Shown in pieces: positions 49,374-49,874 of a stretch of 49,874 bases of DNA (position 1 is the stretch's first letter; each line of letters opens with the position of its first letter). The DNA is taken from assembly GCA_946625485.1 (NCBI GenBank), contig CAMOTB010000004.1, positions 1 to 49,874 on the forward strand, given 5' to 3'. Source of the DNA: an uncultured Bacteroidales bacterium (GTDB lineage Bacteria > Bacteroidota > Bacteroidia > Bacteroidales > UBA932). A model generated the notes under the pieces. That model had not been told where the DNA came from. It did not search any database and worked only from the letters and a program-made list of their open reading frames with translations. The translations under genes were made by a program, and so were the position numbers.

Positions 49374-49392
49374 CTGAGCCGTAGAGGGCCGG

Positions 49393-49674
49393 TCATTTCC
49401 GGCGGTCGATCCAGAGCCAGAGGAGGTACATCAGGGCTCCCCAGGCCAGGAAAAGGAGGATGGCGAGCCAGAGCGGCAGCTGCGAGTCATAGACGTCGGA
49501 GCGGACGATCTTGTCAAAATCCGGAATGTCGGCGTAGTAATAGGCGCCGGCGCCGAAATCCAGACCTTCGACCAGCCCCATGCCGCGCACCATGATCCAG
49601 AGTGCCAGCAGCAAAACTGCCACGGCCAGAACGACCGTGGCAATCTTGAAAACTTTCTTTCCTTTCGGACTCAC
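49393..49674 (-). CDS. Small membrane protein, unknown function
   Basis: The product has 93 residues with two hydrophobic helices (IATVVLAVAVLLLALWIMV and LWLAILLFLAWGALMYLLWL) joined by a polar loop of about 30 residues (DFGAGAYYYADIPDFDKIV). It ends in a positive tail (WIDRRK). It starts two bases after the YeiH-like gene and is presumably coupled to it. I do not recognise the family. Confidence 0.7.
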   Translation of the reverse strand: MSPKGKKVFKIATVVLAVAVLLLALWIMVRGMGLVEGLDFGAGAYYYADIPDFDKIVRSDVYDSQLPLWLAILLFLAWGALMYLLWLWIDRRK

Positions 49675-49676
49675 TG

Positions 49677-49874
49677 CTATTTGAACAGGGCCAGCTCAGG
49701 AACCGGGAAGACGACGCCGCTGAGCAGGAACCAGACGGCGAAGAAGGTCAGGGCAATGTTGAAGAGCTGTCCGATCACATAGAGCCAGAGGACCTTGCCG
49801 CCCTGCATCCGCTTAGCGATATCCTTGAAATTGGTGTCCAGGCCGATGCTGGTGAAGGCCAGCACGAACGCCCA
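49677..49874 (-). CDS. C-terminal end of a YeiH/UPF0324-like membrane transporter (partial)
   Basis: The frame is open to the window edge, with 65 residues visible. It reads WAFVLAFTSIGLDTNFKDIA, then a loop, then a hydrophobic helix (LYVIGQLFNIALTFFAVWFL). The SIGLxTNFKDI and GGKVLWLYVIGQ pattern matches the end of YeiH/UPF0324 putative sulfate-export proteins. Only the last part is present, so family assignment is tentative. Confidence 0.55.
   Translation of the reverse strand, partial: WAFVLAFTSIGLDTNFKDIAKRMQGGKVLWLYVIGQLFNIALTFFAVWFLLSGVVFPVPELALFK

Overview
The window looks like a GC-rich member of the Bacteroidales, perhaps a Rikenellaceae-like or uncultured gut or rumen lineage. The evidence is a SusC/SusD pair, BACON and BspA-like secreted proteins, GH97, an S46 dipeptidyl-peptidase, an EF-G2-type paralog, and promoters of the Bacteroidetes form (TTTG, about 20 bases, TAnnTTTG). 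No rRNA, tRNA, IS element, CRISPR array or phage gene was seen. No stretch over 300 bases lacks a gene.

Region 1 (1-18545) is a carbohydrate-utilisation locus. A seven-gene operon on the minus strand runs susC, susD, a Gfo/Idh/MocA oxidoreductase, an Nramp-superfamily transporter without the metal motifs, a xylose-isomerase-like TIM-barrel enzyme, a BACON/FN3 surface lipoprotein, and a giant secreted protein joining LRR, TIM barrel, discoidin-like and right-handed beta-helix domains. Divergent from it is a secreted DUF1080 (3-keto-glycoside hydrolase family) protein fused to two VOC domains. A LacI regulator, cut by the window edge, lies beyond the operon. Its promoter and the divergent promoter region share a CTGTGC-N4-CTGTGY motif, which suggests one regulator for the locus. 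Apart from the beta-helix region there is no ordinary glycosidase or lyase in the locus, so breakdown by oxidation and 3-keto chemistry is the best hypothesis.

Region 2 (18563-34820) is mostly housekeeping: Mrp/ApbC, an S46 peptidase of DPP7 type, RNase HII, an XRE regulator, a 69-residue HTH-like protein, EF-G2, AspRS, an SGNH esterase, a small membrane protein, GH97, MutS and KsgA.

Region 3 (34931-49874) holds a BspA-like lipoprotein with a small leader ORF, two tandem NSS transporters, folA-thyA, a thioredoxin-fold lipoprotein, a Na/Pi cotransporter-PhoU protein, a large putative metallopeptidase/propeller/barrel protein, a small membrane protein and the end of a YeiH-like transporter.

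The most unusual non-coding signal is an 87-88 bp intergenic element found five times. Each copy has four short arms forming two hairpins, with a fixed 13-nt spacer in each hairpin and an AT-rich central linker. One copy has different stem bases that still pair, so the structure appears to be conserved rather than the sequence. All copies sit just 3' of genes.
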